DNA from: Plazaster borealis
Taxonomy: Eukaryota; Echinodermata; Asteroidea; Forcipulatida; Labidiasteridae
Reading direction: 5' to 3'
Length of the DNA: 64,000 nt
Assembly (NCBI GenBank): GCA_021014325.1
Contig: CM037457.1
Span: 4,756,721 to 4,820,720 of the forward strand
Shown piece after piece: positions 31,842 through 44,329 of this stretch. The translations under genes were made by a program, and so were the position numbers. Numbering within the stretch: position 1 is the first letter of the stretch; every line of letters begins with the position of its first letter. Below the pieces are notes generated by a model, which saw nothing but the letters and a program-made list of their open reading frames with translations, had not been told where the DNA came from and did not search any database.

Positions 31842-31975
31842 CCTATAATCATAGCACGTGTATTGCCAGGCGCGTAAAAACAATTTTGAAACTCTTGTGA
31901 AGTGCAAATCCTATAATCAGTGCACATGTATTGCCAGGCGCGTAAAATAATATTGGAACTATTGTAAATTGCTTT
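31842..31975. repeat. Tandem duplication, ~67-bp unit
   Basis: cctataatca…(g/t)tattgccaggcgcgtaaaa occurs twice (starting near 31842 and 31910) with matching flanks. Confidence 0.75.
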
Positions 31976-32249
31976 TACAGCTTGCAAATTGAATTTCCGG
32001 TTTTCGTATACAGTTGTACGATATGTTTTCTTGGAAACTAGGGAATGAGTGTGAGTGACGTTATAATGTCAACTCTTTGAACCTCTCCCCAAACGAATGT
32101 TATCACGCAGGCGTGAATCCCACCCGCTATACCCCAATCCGTTGGGGGACTGGGGGTGGGGTGGGGGGGGGGCAGGATCACCCCAACCCACAGCCCCAAA
32201 ATGTCAATCGTTCTCAGTGTTTATAACAAAATTGACATATGGACAGATA

Positions 32250-32390
32250 CAGACCGTGTCCGAATTGGCGGCTAGAGCTACGGCTATACGGCTGGTCCAC
32301 TAAGCCATCATTGAAGTAGGCCTACCGTAAAGGACATCCTTAGCAGCGCAACAAGCCGTATAGCTCTAGCCGCCAATTCGGTTACGGCCT
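32250..32390. mobile_element. Miniature inverted-repeat element (family H)
   Basis: Arms gtccgaattggcggctagag and ctctagccgccaattcggtt, continuing to ctatacggct / agccgtatag. Same family as 25344-25480. About 140 bp, non-coding. Confidence 0.8.
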
Positions 32391-32464
32391 ATAACAATGT
32401 CTTCAAATAATAACCAAACCTTGACATAATAATATTTTCTTCAAGTAAATGCCATTACCTACGC

Positions 32465-32793
32465 TTAAGAGGACACGTTGCCTGGATCGGGCGAGTTGGT
32501 CTATGAAAAGCGTCTGTAACCGTTTGTTACAAAATGCATATGGTTAGAAAGATGTTTTAAAAGTAGAATACAATGATCCACACAAATATACCTCAAAATT
32601 GCGTGTTTTTCCTTTTACTTTGCGAACTAACACGGTCCGCCATTTTGTGGAGTCAAAAATTTGGCTCTACAAAATGGCGTGCCGTGTTAGTTCACGATGT
32701 AAAAGGAAAACCACGCAATTACGAGGCATATTTTGTTTGGATCATTGTATTCTACAACAAACGCTTTTCATAAACCAACTCGTGTCCCTTTAA
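32465..32793. mobile_element. TTAA-flanked long inverted-repeat element (family I)
   Basis: TTAA occurs at 32465-32468 and 32790-32793. The inverted ends are TTAAGAGGACACG and its near complement cgtgtccctttaa. The arms continue through gagttggtctatgaaaagcg / cgcttttcataaaccaactc to a centre with two opposed CAAAATGGCG motifs. Most of the 329 bp can fold back. Confidence 0.85.
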
Positions 32794-32899
32794 ATCATGT
32801 CTTTCTAATGTAAACGAAATACATTCAATTGTACTTTAACATGCCACATAACGGATATACGCCTCTACGCATGTCGATTGAGTCATTATCCCATATCCC

Positions 32900-33095
32900 C
32901 AAAACTTGTCATTCGGTGCTCGATATGTGGTATGGTCACCCCCCCCCCCCGTTCATATTGTGTCTTCATTGTGCTCTGGGAATCTCAGAAATTCTTCGGA
33001 GGATTTTAGGGGTGGAGGGTACCTCTGTACACGAGGAAAAGAGTGTGCTAAACGGGAACACTGGGGGTACCCTGTGCCACATATTGGGCATGATT
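32900..33095 (+). repeat. Dispersed repeat, family J
   Basis: Shares gtgctcgatatg, a C9-C10 tract, ttgtgtcttcattgtgctct, gggaatctcag and ggattttagggg with 35080-35300 and 57196-57610. It includes a poly-C tract (32939-32950). Confidence 0.7.
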
Positions 33096-33419
33096 ATATA
33101 GACGTAATTGGCATTATTAAATCACATGTAGACCCAAATGTGGACTCGATGGACGGTTAAGTTCATTGCGAGTTTGTTTTCCTTGGGATCTGCGGTGTAG
33201 GTCACTACACTTCCTTTCAGTTTGATCAAGTTTTATCAAACTTTAAAGGCACCCGACATCAGTTGTGATTGTGATGAGTAAAATCCAGCAGTTTTCATCC
33301 AACCATTCCGTGTAGTTTTCGTGGCGGAAAAAACCCTGAACGAAAACTGTTCGTTTTGTCAGGAATTTTGTTAGCTGTTTACGATTGGGGCAATCAAAAC
33401 AAAGCAACGATTTTTATAT

Positions 33420-33475
33420 ATTATTTTCATTTATTTATTTATTTATTTATTTATATATATATATAATATATTTTT
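33420..33475. repeat. ATTT and AT microsatellite
   Basis: Tandem TTTA units followed by ATATAT. The open frame across it is an artefact of the repeat. Confidence 0.9.
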
Positions 33476-33651
33476 ATCTGTTTTATATTTTTGTTTCGGG
33501 GGGGAGTTTAAAGGTTATTTTTCAACTTGGACATATATTTAATCGGAAATATTTCTCTTGTGGATGGGTTATGGTATTCACTTTGATCAATGAGATTTCA
33601 GATTGAGAACAAAAAAATAATAGATAATTACAAATCATGCATACTTTGGCT

Positions 33652-34827
33652 TTAAAGGTAGGGTCATAATTTGGCAATGACACCAAAAAGAAATTGTGTA
33701 GTTTTTATCCAACAGTCTATCACATTTAACTACACATTTTCACATTTCACCTTATTTTGGAAATATATAGCATTTTTTCTTGAAGTTGTCTCTTAAATGT
33801 TAAAATCATGCTATTTTTCTTCATAAAATATTGCTAGAGGAACAAAGTTAGAACCTGGTGCACTTAAAAAATATTTTTAACAGTCTTTTGATTGATTTAT
33901 TTCTGTTTGCAAAACAATGTGCCAAATTGCGTACTCATATAACTATTGTTGCGTCATAACATCCAAGAAAAATACCCACACCTTTTTATTTACAATTATG
34001 TACTTCACCATTGGGAAAGCTGACAAAAATAAAAGTTAAATTGTAGCTCGATTTGTTATAATTTAGGTCAGGGGATATATTTTTCTATCCCTTGTTCCTC
34101 AAACCCAGCCGAAAAGATGAGGGGATAGAATTTTCTATCACTTGTTCCTCAAACCTAGCCGAAAAGTGGAAGGGATAGATTTTTGTATCCTTTGCTGCTC
34201 AAATCAAGCAAAAAAAGAGGAGGGATAGATTTTTTTTATCCCTTGGACCCCAAACATGACAAAATGTGCGTTAATATTTCCAACAAACTGGAATTTATCA
34301 ATTTTTTAATAGTAAGCTTTGAAAAATTAGATTGATTTCTAAAATCTGGAGCATGTTTTTCACAATTTAGAGGAAAAATGGTAAAAGACAAATTTGTTGC
34401 TTTAAAATCCTGTTTCGACTGCAATTTTGGACTATAATGACAATTTTAAGCTGTAAATTTGAAAAATAACCAAATGTGAAAAATTGCAGTGAAATGTGAA
34501 CCTGTAGTTGATTAGAAATCAATACAAGTATGTCGAAAATGTTGTATCTCCAAAGATCGCCTACGGGCGACTTTTGGAAATGTCCGTGGTGTCGGTTTGA
34601 ATACTGCCCTCAATACGGTTTGCATCCGCTATAAACGTGGATGGATTCGACGTTCTTGATGAAAATACCGTGTCAGGGTTTTTTGCTGTTTTCTCAATAA
34701 GTATATAGGCACTGTATTCAACTGAAACTTTCACGGGTGATTTTATTGTATCTTTCTTGATAAAGTTGTCTATAAATCGGCATTACGATTTGCGTTGACA
34801 AAAACCAAACGATGACGCCACCTTTAA
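33652..34827 (+). mobile_element. Family E element, long copy with TTAA at both ends
   Basis: Left TTAAAGGTAGGGTCAT (33652), right gacgccacctttaa (TTAA at 34824-34827). Shares gttgattagaaatcaat, acgtggatggattcgac and the gtattcaactgaaactttcac block with 4150-4575. At 1.18 kb it is far longer than that copy because of extra internal sequence, including the repeat at 34070-34250. Confidence 0.75.
34070..34250. repeat. ~57-63-bp tandem repeat inside family E
   Basis: Three to four units with gggatagatttttctatcc, cttgttcctcaaacc and agccgaaaag; units differ by a few bases. Each unit contains a short gggata…tatccc inverted repeat. Confidence 0.8.
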
Positions 34828-35079
34828 CTCTTAATCAGTTGATCAGGAAATGAGAGTTCAATCTGGGTTCCAGTCAAACAATGATGGGCTGTGTAACGGG
34901 CAAAAAATGAAATTGGAATTTCACAGTGGGATACTTTAGGCCTATAGACAGAAAGTTTATATTCTAACTTTCAATCTCGTTATGTAACGATACTCAATCA
35001 GGGAGAAAGCCAATGAGCTCATCAGCTAACTCCTCCATGTTTCAGAAAGCCTTACCTATAGATACATTTGGTGCATGTT

Positions 35080-35300
35080 TGATAGTGTGGCATGGTGTAC
35101 CCCCCCCCCTCCTCCTGTTGTGTCTTTAATCTGGGAATCTCAGGAATTCTTTAGAGGTTTTTGTTTTGTATGGGAGGGGTACTTCTGTACAAGAGGAAAA
35201 TAGTGTGTTAATGTACTTCTGTACAAGAGGAAAATAGTGTGTTAATTGGTATTGTCACTTTTGGTGGTGGGGGACACACACACCCTCTGCCACTTACGGG
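35080..35300 (+). repeat. Family J repeat with a 34-bp internal tandem duplication
   Basis: Poly-C, cctgttgtgtctttaa and gggaatctcaggaattc match other family J copies. The unit gtacttctgtacaagagg… is duplicated exactly (35179-35212 and 35213-35246). Confidence 0.75.
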
Positions 35301-37243
35301 CATGGAATTGGTTGGTGCTTAATTCACGGTCCCTAGCTTGTGTTTATCTCTCAGTTTTATTTGCCCCATTCTAAACAATCTCTTGGTAAAAGTCAACCCA
35401 ATGCATTCTTTGCCACCCTCACCCCCCTATGTCTAGTCGGGGCCCACGCAACTGTTCTGCGGTAATGAATTTAAAAACAATTTTGACATTTTACACGATC
35501 TATGACTTATATACCCAGTACCACATTACAAACGAAGTCATGTGCCCACCATGAGTAATACACGTACAGAAAATTAATACCGGGGAGAAAACAAAGTAGG
35601 CCTATACTACCTGTGGGGAAAGAAGATGAATCACACGGGCAAGCTTTGGGTATGAGACGTCCCGTGGGCGGGATCATCGTGGCACCCTGGCTGGCCTTGC
35701 GGGAACCCCCTGTGACATTGTGGATCTTGAACCCAAGATCGAACCCAAGATCATGAGTGTGTTTCTCTTACGAGACTGCAAATTGAATTCAGAGAATGTA
35801 ATTTGTTTTCATTCATTTAATTAATTGCTTGCTTCAGTATGAGCTTCCTCTATGTTCAGACCAAAAAGCCATTTTAAGAAAAAAAAATGTAAATCCCCCG
35901 TGCAAAATTGGCAACATTATTACACCAGAGGGCTTTTATTAGTTATAGGCCTACATAGTTCACGCATGGCCAAGGTAATTGACTCGCATTACCAGACACC
36001 GATGCACCAATTGCAAACACCATTCCTATTGTGCAGTTATAGATAAGTCCTTGGCAATAAATGACAGTTACATTTTCATCCTCATTGCAAAACTGTTACG
36101 ATACGAGCTTGTGATTTTGAATTACGGACTCATTGTACGTGGTGCACTACCCGACCTAGGTTCAACGTGCAACAAGCTAGCAACAAGTGCGTACCATCTG
36201 CTTGCGTCATTATGGGATGTATCGTAGTGTAGAGAAGTTGCAGACGACCCTACCACTGTGTAGCTAAGCGTTTCCAAGGCCGACCAAAAGGTCAAGATTC
36301 TTTTCCCCTCGCACACCAGCGACCCCCGTGCGCTTCAAACCGTCTTGGTACACGGTATGGTTTCTCCAATTTCGTTCAATGTACGAAACTTCTTGGTAGA
36401 AGCTGCATAGAACAAAACGACTGAATTGTGACAATGGACTGAAAGCATGGGCTAAGTTTACGTTTTAGTTTGTGTGGAATTACTTCGGTTTGGACTTCTT
36501 GCATGCCGTCATGGGACAATACCTGCTATGCTGCAAATGTACACACAATCAAGACTGGGCATCATGTTATTTTGCTGACGTCAGTACACATTGGTTTTGA
36601 AGGGTTCCGTGCATGGTTGAGCTTGGGTCATTCCACACGCAGCAAACGCCAGTTGTCTACAACTGTTCTGTATTATCGACACTTCATTACCCAGAAATAA
36701 ACCACCACCAAGTTCCGGGTTGGATTTCCTCAGTGATCAAAATCAGTAAGAAGACAAATCGGGGTGTCATTTTGGTGTTTTGTTGTGGTTGGCGAATACA
36801 TGAAAGTGTTTCTAGTAACTTTTCTACCTCCATGCTTTACTCGTCTGTGGTTGGCAAATATATTCAACCTGAATCAAGAATAGTAGGCCTACACAGTGTT
36901 TCCGGTGTGGACCAGCATGGGATCGGGACCAGCGACAATTCGTTGGACGGTTTTAATTTCAGGTTATTAAACTACACTGCTGCAGCAGGTATGGTGGTGG
37001 TGTTTTCTCTGTTCATGGTTGTGAACAGTACCATTATGGATGTGGCACGCTGAGGTTTCGTCCTCTGTGGTTAGCACAGCTGCAAGTACAAGACCTCAAA
37101 ATTTAACCCAGGCCTTGGAGTTGCTGCATTGTGTATAGAGAGGACATTTTGTGCTAGCTGGGAAAACTATACAAACAAACAATGAGCAATTAAGTTGGCT
37201 CTTCTTCTGCGATTGCCAGACAGACTTTTGGTTTGTCAACACT
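35300..37243. other. Flank upstream of the unidentified membrane-protein exon, possibly 5' UTR
   Basis: Composition from about 36100 on is more balanced than in the surrounding AT-rich DNA. It may contain the promoter and leader of the exon at 37244. No conserved coding frame is visible; the open frame at 36613-37053 has no recognisable domain. Confidence 0.4.
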
Positions 37244-37426
37244 ATGAAGTTACGGACCATAGGCCGGGCCAAAAGGTCGACTGTGATGGTCGCCTTTTGT
37301 TTCGCCTCCATTGTCTTCATTATGATGACTGCCAGTGTACAGCGGGGTGTTTATCACCAATTCTCAAGGATTAGTCTGGTGCCCGATTTTGGTATGGAAA
37401 GCAACGCACTCAGCATCCAAGCACAG
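37244..37426 (+). CDS. Probable first coding exon of an unidentified type II membrane protein (partial)
   Basis: Sixty-one codons from ATG to a CAG|GTAAAG donor at 37427, phase 0. The peptide has a basic N-terminus (MKLRTIGRAKRS), one hydrophobic segment (about residues 15-30, TVMVAFCFASIVFIMM), then a polar luminal-type stem. This is the architecture of a signal anchor, typical for Golgi glycosyltransferases and sulfotransferases; that class is inference, as I do not recognise the protein. An in-frame ATG lies at 37151, but the shorter start gives the better signal anchor. No downstream exon was found up to 64000, so the gene would have an intron of more than 26 kb, or the exon is false. Confidence 0.45.
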
Positions 37427-39730
37427 GTAAAGTTGTCTGATTATTTTGTTTGCTCTTATTATTTCTTTCAACTAAACGTTACAGCATGGATGAACTGACA
37501 TTATTAGGTCTCTATCTATGCATGATAAGTGTTTACGATAAGCTGTTTTAATACGTAACAATGAATGGCGACGCATACCCCACTGTCATATGGTTGGCCG
37601 GCTGCTTATCATACATGTTCAATCGTTCGTTTTAATTCGGCACCGGGCTGGGTGCTGGGTAGACCTATGGTAGACCCCTGGAACTAGAGGTTCGTTCGTG
37701 GAGACGATAGCGGAGCGAACCCCATATTATATACTAGGGTAGTACAGTTCTAGGAGTAGATGCTCGTGCGAGAACTCTGCTGACTTGTATTCTTATAACA
37801 ATATTAGGCAATACATCAAAAAGCAATTATACAAATTATGGCACTTGATCATAATTGTTGGAGGTTTTGGTTTTTAGCTGTGTTTGTTCGTAGTTCTAGG
37901 TTGTAATTTCCCCTCCCCATTGTGTTTTCGCATTCAATGAAAAGGAAATGAGTTTAGGATCCAACACCGATGTTTTCCCACAGCACAATTTGTACTATCT
38001 AGAGCCGTGAATGTTACTGTTAGGGAAGGCCAGGGGCAGTCTGTGCAAGGGTGCAAGGTGCAAAGTATGCTCATGTGTCTGTTGTGCTTCGTTCTTTGAT
38101 TATCGGCTAGTTTAAAAGGAAGTTATCATGTATGACGACGTCTTCTTGTTCGTTCACTAAAAGGGAATCTCTCAATCATGACAGCGTTGACTTCATTATC
38201 AACCCATGATTTAAATATCATTGTTAAGTCGTCTTTGTCAGTCTTTATCCATTTGTAGAAGCCCTTTCTATGTCTGTCTACTTGTAGCATGGAGGTAGGC
38301 CTACTTGTAGCAAAGTAGCACATTCAGTTTTGGCTGCATTGTCACATACAATGTCACGAATGCCAGTCGTGTATACATGTCACTAATAGCCAGTTAAGAG
38401 CTGCTGTCTGCAGTACTGACTCTGACTCACTACCAATGTTTGTTTATGTAGACTGTGCTAAGCTGTATACAAACCGTAAGTGAAGTTGTTTCTCATCGTT
38501 GTATCTGATGAAGTAGGGCTCGCCGTTGCTACGAAAGCTTACCCAGATATTTTCTTACAAGTTAGTCATTTTAAAGTGCTGCAATATTATTTTCATTCTA
38601 TACAATATCAAAAGGTTCAAGACTGACTCCGTGTGACTGAAGGGTATCCCGTTTGGGTCAATGACATTTCCCTGCTAAATTTTACTAACATTTTAGGCCG
38701 AAGTCGGGGAACATTTTGATCTTAAGTTGGGTTTCAGAATCCCCCTACACCTCTGTCAGGTGTCAGCACTCCACCCCACCCACCCTCAACAAACACAAAG
38801 CTTTGCCACCAACAACTCTGTCCACGTCCGCAGTAAATTACAAAAATATGACTGCAGCACATTCACATTCTCTTGACATTGGCTAAACCGAAATTGATGT
38901 GGATTTACTGGAAAGGTAAACTTACAATTCTTCTTTTAATCTGACTACAGTCTGGTTGACGTATAAATATTTCTTGTGAAACATTACTATCAGAAATTCT
39001 GTAATTTTCGAGAGTATTTTTGTTCTGTTTTAAAGAACGGTGTGTATTTTTGGTTGCCAATCCAAGGAAAAATGATGTTAGGATCCAATGTGGATGAATT
39101 ATTTCGTCCAGTAACATAGAGCAGCAAATGGTGATAAACGAGTAGCAATTGATGATTTTACACCGGGAATGCGGTCAGACTTATCGAATTTATTCTGTAA
39201 CGATACAGAGGGCATGCAGGAGGTTTGATGTGGCTATAGGGTTGTACTTGTGGACGATTTTGACCTTGACAAAAACAAATTTTTGCAAACGACGACCTTC
39301 CTTTGCAGCCTTGATGATGTCACCATTTGTAATTGCTCGACCCTAAATGACCGGAATCATCTGACTATTTTTTTGACTTTTTCAACGTTGGGGAGTTGCG
39401 TTGAACATCCTGGAAAATGGAACTGTCTCCGAGGGTCAGAAGAAAGAGGGAAATAATGTAGGGATCGAAAGTATCAATATTTCCTGTTGGCCCAATTAAG
39501 CATGGACGTCAACCAATATTTCCTGTTGGCCAAATTAAGCATGGACTTCAATGTACGGCAATTTGTTCTTCTGTTTTATGTCCATAGTTCTGCTCCAATC
39601 AAAGTAAGAGTTTTATATGTTATAAACAGAGTTTGCCAATAATATCCCGAATTTGGATAAACCGTGGAGGAAGGAAATGAATACAAATGATTGTGAAGAC
39701 TGCGTTGGCCTACACATGTTTACGAGCACC
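37427..39730. other. Non-coding stretch after the candidate exon
   Basis: No exon-like segment recognised. 38505-38545 resembles the centre of the element at 9235-9384, and 39470-39545 is a separate tandem duplication. Confidence 0.45.
39473..39548. repeat. 37-bp tandem duplication
   Basis: caatatttcctgttggcc(c/a)aattaagcatggac occurs twice in succession with two mismatches. Confidence 0.85.
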
Positions 39731-40310
39731 GGCAAATCTGGATTCAAATCCCGCTCTAGTCAATTTGTCTTTGTTCAAACCACAGTTAATTAACAATTTA
39801 CCCAGTCAATTTCCCTTGTGGTTTATTATTTGATATAAAACAGTACGCATGTAGCCTACTACATTTATAATAATAATAATAACAATTTATTCTTCATAAT
39901 ATAGCGTTTTACATAAAACCTCAAACCGCTGTACAGGAAACCACAACAAAATATACAGTAAACCAAAAAGTAATTAAACAGATAATTACTTCAATATACC
40001 ATAGAGTAAAAGCACACAATGAGGAAGTAAAAACCTACAACCACTAAAGAAAACGTTATACATTTAAAATTGCATAAACACAATATATAGACAACAGTTT
40101 AAAAACATTACATTGAAATATATTTATTTAGTATTAACTTTATTTATTGATTTATTTTTTCATTCATTTACATCCTTATTATTGAAATGCAACATAATGG
40201 TCAAACAAGCATCATATTACTCGCTATTGACATCTAAAATCTAAACATTTTCCTATTTTCTTGCGGCCCGATTTTCTGTCAGTCCAGAAATTGTTGAGCT
40301 TTCGAAGTCA
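39731..40310. repeat. tRNA-like SINE fragment and AT-rich repeat tail
   Basis: B box TGGATTCAAATCCCGCTC near 39742, then tttacccagtcaatttccc as at window positions 2-21. A TAATAATAATAA tract and an AT-rich region without genes follow. Confidence 0.5.
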
Positions 40311-42160
40311 TCCCTTATAAAGAAATGGAGCATCGCGCAAGACCTAAAGACCAAACTCAGATCGAATGTCATCCGAATTGCACTACCGGCGCATATGCAA
40401 ACCATGACTTTGTAACGAACCAATTAACCCCCTGCGAGGCTGAGCGTGGAAGCTATGGCCAAGCTACGCGTGCTGGTCATTGTATCTTTAGACTAGAGTG
40501 CAAGTGTGCCAAAGTCAATCCTGCAAACGTGAAGGATGACACACGTGTAAACCGCAAGAGTTTTGGGGTCAACTCGTGATGGCATTGTTGTTGTTTTTCC
40601 TGGAGAAACACTTTTGAAAAACAAAAATATCTAACAATGGACCGTTTTCCATTTGTAATGCTTACATGTTTGTGTTTGACGCGGGGAGAGTCTGTTTTGG
40701 TTAGTGGCAAATATTATTTCAAGTATCGATTGCTCACATAAGTCACCTCCTGCCTCTGCGACCATGTGCCTTGCTAATTAAAGTTACCCGTACTTGACAT
40801 GTTTCCGTTAGAACCAAATTATAATATTTTTTCAGAGCGGGTCAGTTATGTTATATTTTCACTACAAAATATCCACGTGGCTATTATTATGACCGCAATG
40901 ATATGAAATTGGAAACATGTGAAACCAAGGCATGCCAAACTGTTGTCCCATCACAGGCGCATGTGTGTACTAGCGCCCTCTGTCGGCAGCTAATGCACCA
41001 CTATAACTTTATTTGTATTGTTTGTTTATAATATGAAGGTTGAATAAAAACAAAACCATATTTAGATTTTGGGGTTGCAGTTACATTACATGTTGATTAG
41101 AGCCTTGATTGTAACAGTCAACACGAAATGTGGGTAAACACTCTGGTCAAGGAGAAAGGCTTGACAAACCATAGAGTCTATAAACCTTAAATTGCAAATC
41201 AAGGTTGGGAAGCAATCTAGTAATAGGTCAACCTTCCAAGCGGTAGCGGAACAATATTGGAGTATCATTTCTCACACGTTCCACTTCTGTATCTGATCAT
41301 TCTTGAGTCTGTGTGCAAGATTTCGTTCCGGGACAGTTAGTAACAGATGTGGAAGCCAGCCTAAAATATCAGTGACACGACCCAGTTGCAAAATGATCGG
41401 ACAATTCCAACAGGGACATTGAACCACGGATCCGGAGCCCCCCCCCTCCCCTTCCATACGGTCCTTACTCTTTGTTTGAACTGCCTTGCTTCCTTCATGC
41501 TTGAACCACGTACTCTCTCAGCCATATACCGTAAAGGGGTATAGATAGCCATTAAAGTTGCATGGCCCGATTTGAGGCGATTAAAAAATTTAAACAATCT
41601 TATAACTTTTTAACTGAACGAATTTTGACAAAATGATGGTGCTGTTTCGAAAAAACACAACATGCAAACACTTTTCGCATATGTCGAGCCACGGACAAGG
41701 CATAAAATACACGTAACATGCGAAAGTGTTTGTACATGGTTAATATTGACGTGAGATATCGGGATCCCGCTATGATTAATTTAAAGTTTTTGTTTAACTA
41801 CCACTCACTCATCATTGGCGGATTTGTTCGTGCAATTCAATGAAAGCTTGTATAACTTTTTGAATCTAAAGATCTTTTAAATTAAAATCAAAAACTTCTG
41901 TTAAAATCGGCCACAAATCGTACCTGGCATCTTGAAGTTATATTATAAGCTAGTTGTCAAGATATTTGCTTGTAAATTTTCATTTTGCCTTCAAGACTTT
42001 CTTAAGCGTGTCTCCACACAACGGTTTCAATGAGACGTATAGGGAGTCTGTAAATCCACTACTGTAACAACCCTGGAAGTTCAGCATATATCTCAAGATC
42101 TTGACCATAGCACTCAGGAGACTGCTGCCCCACTTCGGATTACCCATCTGTGTAAAATCA
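40311..42160. other. Intergenic or intronic, no gene recognised
   Basis: The open frame at 40325-40579 has no similarity I recognise. 41672-41740 contains a short inverted repeat (gcaaacacttttcgcat / atgcgaaagtgtttg). Confidence 0.45.
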
Positions 42161-42540
42161 CACCCAGTTTATTTCTGGGTCAGTATGTATGACCCAGATT
42201 CTTCGATAAACTGACCCCCAAACTATGTCAAACCATCCTACCTCCATGGTCAAACGTACCCAGAATCCGAGTCGAAATCCCCATTATTACCCCATTTCTG
42301 GGTCAGCCTCTAACGCATTTCTGGGTCAGCCTAACCCATTTCTTGGTCAGCCTAACCCATTTCTTGGTCAGCCTAACCCATTTCTTGGTCAGCCTAACCC
42401 ATTTATTGGTCAGCCTTACCCATTTCTGGGTCAGCCTAACCCATTTCTGGGTCAGCCTAACCCATTTCTGGGTCAGCCTAACCCATTTCTGGGTCAGGTC
42501 CCCTGAGACCCGGAATGTGGGTTAATTCTGATGACCCGGA
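42160..42540. repeat. GGGTCAG-rich element (family K) with a 21-bp minisatellite core
   Basis: At 42290-42500 the unit taacccatttctgggtcagcc repeats about ten times, with ctt variants in the middle units. The flanks carry opposed acccagtttatttctgggtcag and tgacccag motifs. The unit is 21 bases (7 codons), so two frames stay open (FLGQPNP and VSLTHFL); this is not evidence of coding. A similar GGGTCA/TGACCC-rich region lies at 59875-60060. Confidence 0.9.
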
Positions 42541-43057
42541 AGGTTTTAGAGAGCAGAGTTCATTAATCCTCTATAATCCTTAACTTGTGTCTGTCTCTTT
42601 GACAGCTCTGTGTACAAAAATCCCATTGAACATGCTCTTGAGGAGCGTTCGCAGTATCCCCACCTGCTGGTCATTTCCGGTCTGAAGTTGGCGCAAATTA
42701 GAGTATACATTTAAACATTACACTTGAAGACTTCATCCTGATCGGAGATACGAAACTTGTCCTCTATTGAATTCGATGCGTCTTAACCTTTGGCCCGTTT
42801 GTGGGTCAAACTATTGAGGTCAAAGGTGGCGAATGGCATCAGGCTCTCTCATCCTGGGCGCCATTTTGCGAAACAATAGTTCATGGTTTGAAAGTTTTGG
42901 GTCAAAATGTTTAAATCTGCACCGCATTGATTTTATGGACAGTAAGCCCAATGGCAACAATGTTTGTTTGTTGTAAGATAGTGTTGTCATGATATTATTT
43001 CCAATGTTTTTCCCCGGCTCTGATGATTCGAGAACGAGTTCTCTTTCCGGAACCACC

Positions 43058-43444
43058 GCCTTACGTTTGGTTGTTGAAACCCATTGTTGGTTTCAATCCT
43101 GTATAGTTGAAGATATATACCATAAAACTAACCTGTGGAAATTTCATTTTCAAAAGGTGGTAGCGTTTTTTAGATATTGCCGAAAATCTGGAGCGGTTAT
43201 GTCCACGCAGGAAGAATAATCTGCTTTTGGAATACACAATCTGAGAAACGTTACTGTCATTAACGCTTCTCAGATTTATTTTTTTTGAGATAAAAGGTGA
43301 TATCTTTTTCCATAACCGCAGCACTTCGAAGTGAAAAATTTCTCAAAATGCATTATACTGTCCAAAGCTGCTGTGCTTCTTACCAAGTAAGTTTTTATTG
43401 CCATTAATTTTCAGAGTCATTACCAAACGTTACAGACCCTTTAA
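43058..43444 (+). mobile_element. TTAA-type miniature element (family F2)
   Basis: Matches 23543-23898 and 49811-50209: tttcaatcctgtatagttg, aggtggtagcgttttt, ccgaaaatctggagcgg, tggaatacacaatctgagaaac and taccaaacgttacagacccttTAA. Right TTAA at 43441-43444; the left end is partly eroded. Confidence 0.78.
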
Positions 43445-43494
43445 ACTGTTATCCCGCGGGTCTATTGTTTCAGTATCAGCTGAATATTTTGACA

Positions 43495-43889
43495 TAACCT
43501 TTCAACTTTGTTTGAAACTGCCCCACGATTCAGAGGCAAGCATACTTTTGCTGTGCTTAGTTACGTTTGTGCTCAAGCAGCTCTATGAAATTGGGCCCAA
43601 TATTGGGCTCAATAATGGTCATCTAAGTTGCAAGAAAATGATGAAAGAAAAACACCCTTAACTATGCACAAATTTGTGTGCTTTCAAGATGCCTGAAAAA
43701 GTCTCCAGGCCAGAAGTCTTTTAATATTTTAGTGAGAAATTACCTCTTTCTAAAAAACTACGTTACTTCAGAGGGAGTCGTTTCTCACAATGTTTTATAC
43801 TATCAACAGCTCTCCGTTGCTCGTTACCAAGTAAGTTGTTATGCTAATATATATTTTGAGTAATTACCAAACGTGTCCAGTGCCTTTAA
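43495..43889 (+). mobile_element. Composite of family L and family G
   Basis: 43495-43605 is the end of a family L element (agcagctctatgaaattgggccc). 43606-43889 is family G (caagaaaatgatgaaag, aactacgttacttcagaggg, gtcgtttctcacaatg) ending at TTAA 43886-43889. The junction is in the ggcccaat/ggctcaat overlap of the two families. Confidence 0.7.
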
Positions 43890-44329
43890 AGATAGATTTG
43901 CCGTGTCCCCAAAATACAGAATTTGTTTTTCCAAATCGAGGATCCGTCTCCCAATATTTGGTGAATACACAAGATGGTTTGTGCATTGACATTTTGTACA
44001 GCTGTTTGTCTTTTGACAGTTGATGACATTTACACGGACGATGGTATGCACACTACAGCAATTGTCTGTCATATGTGATTAAGACTCATGTTTTTCAACT
44101 TTGGGTATATTAATCAAGATATTCGAGTTATTTTTCAAGTATTTCCTTATTTTTTTAATGGTATTAGTTCCTTCATAGAGGAGGAGCTACAGATGGTTCG
44201 TTTTTATCTTGGAAGGGTTTGGGAATCACACACTGTCTGGGCTGTTGTGCACAATATTCATAAATTTGCTTATTTCGACTTGCTAAATCGAAATAGTTGA
44301 AGTGTGGTTTGAAGGCAGTTATTTGTGTT

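Noticed and set aside
37151..37243. An upstream in-frame ATG for the membrane-protein exon
   Set aside because: It would put 31 residues with no membrane-protein character before the basic signal anchor; kept only as an alternative.
42225..42506. A repeat protein with FLGQPNP heptads
   Set aside because: A 21-bp minisatellite leaves two frames open by arithmetic; no splice sites or transcript support.
42603..42714. A possible exon after a tttgacag acceptor, reading SVYKNPIEHALEERSQYP
   Set aside because: Its phase is incompatible with the exon ending at 37426, there is no donor or recognised homologue, and the frame ends soon after.
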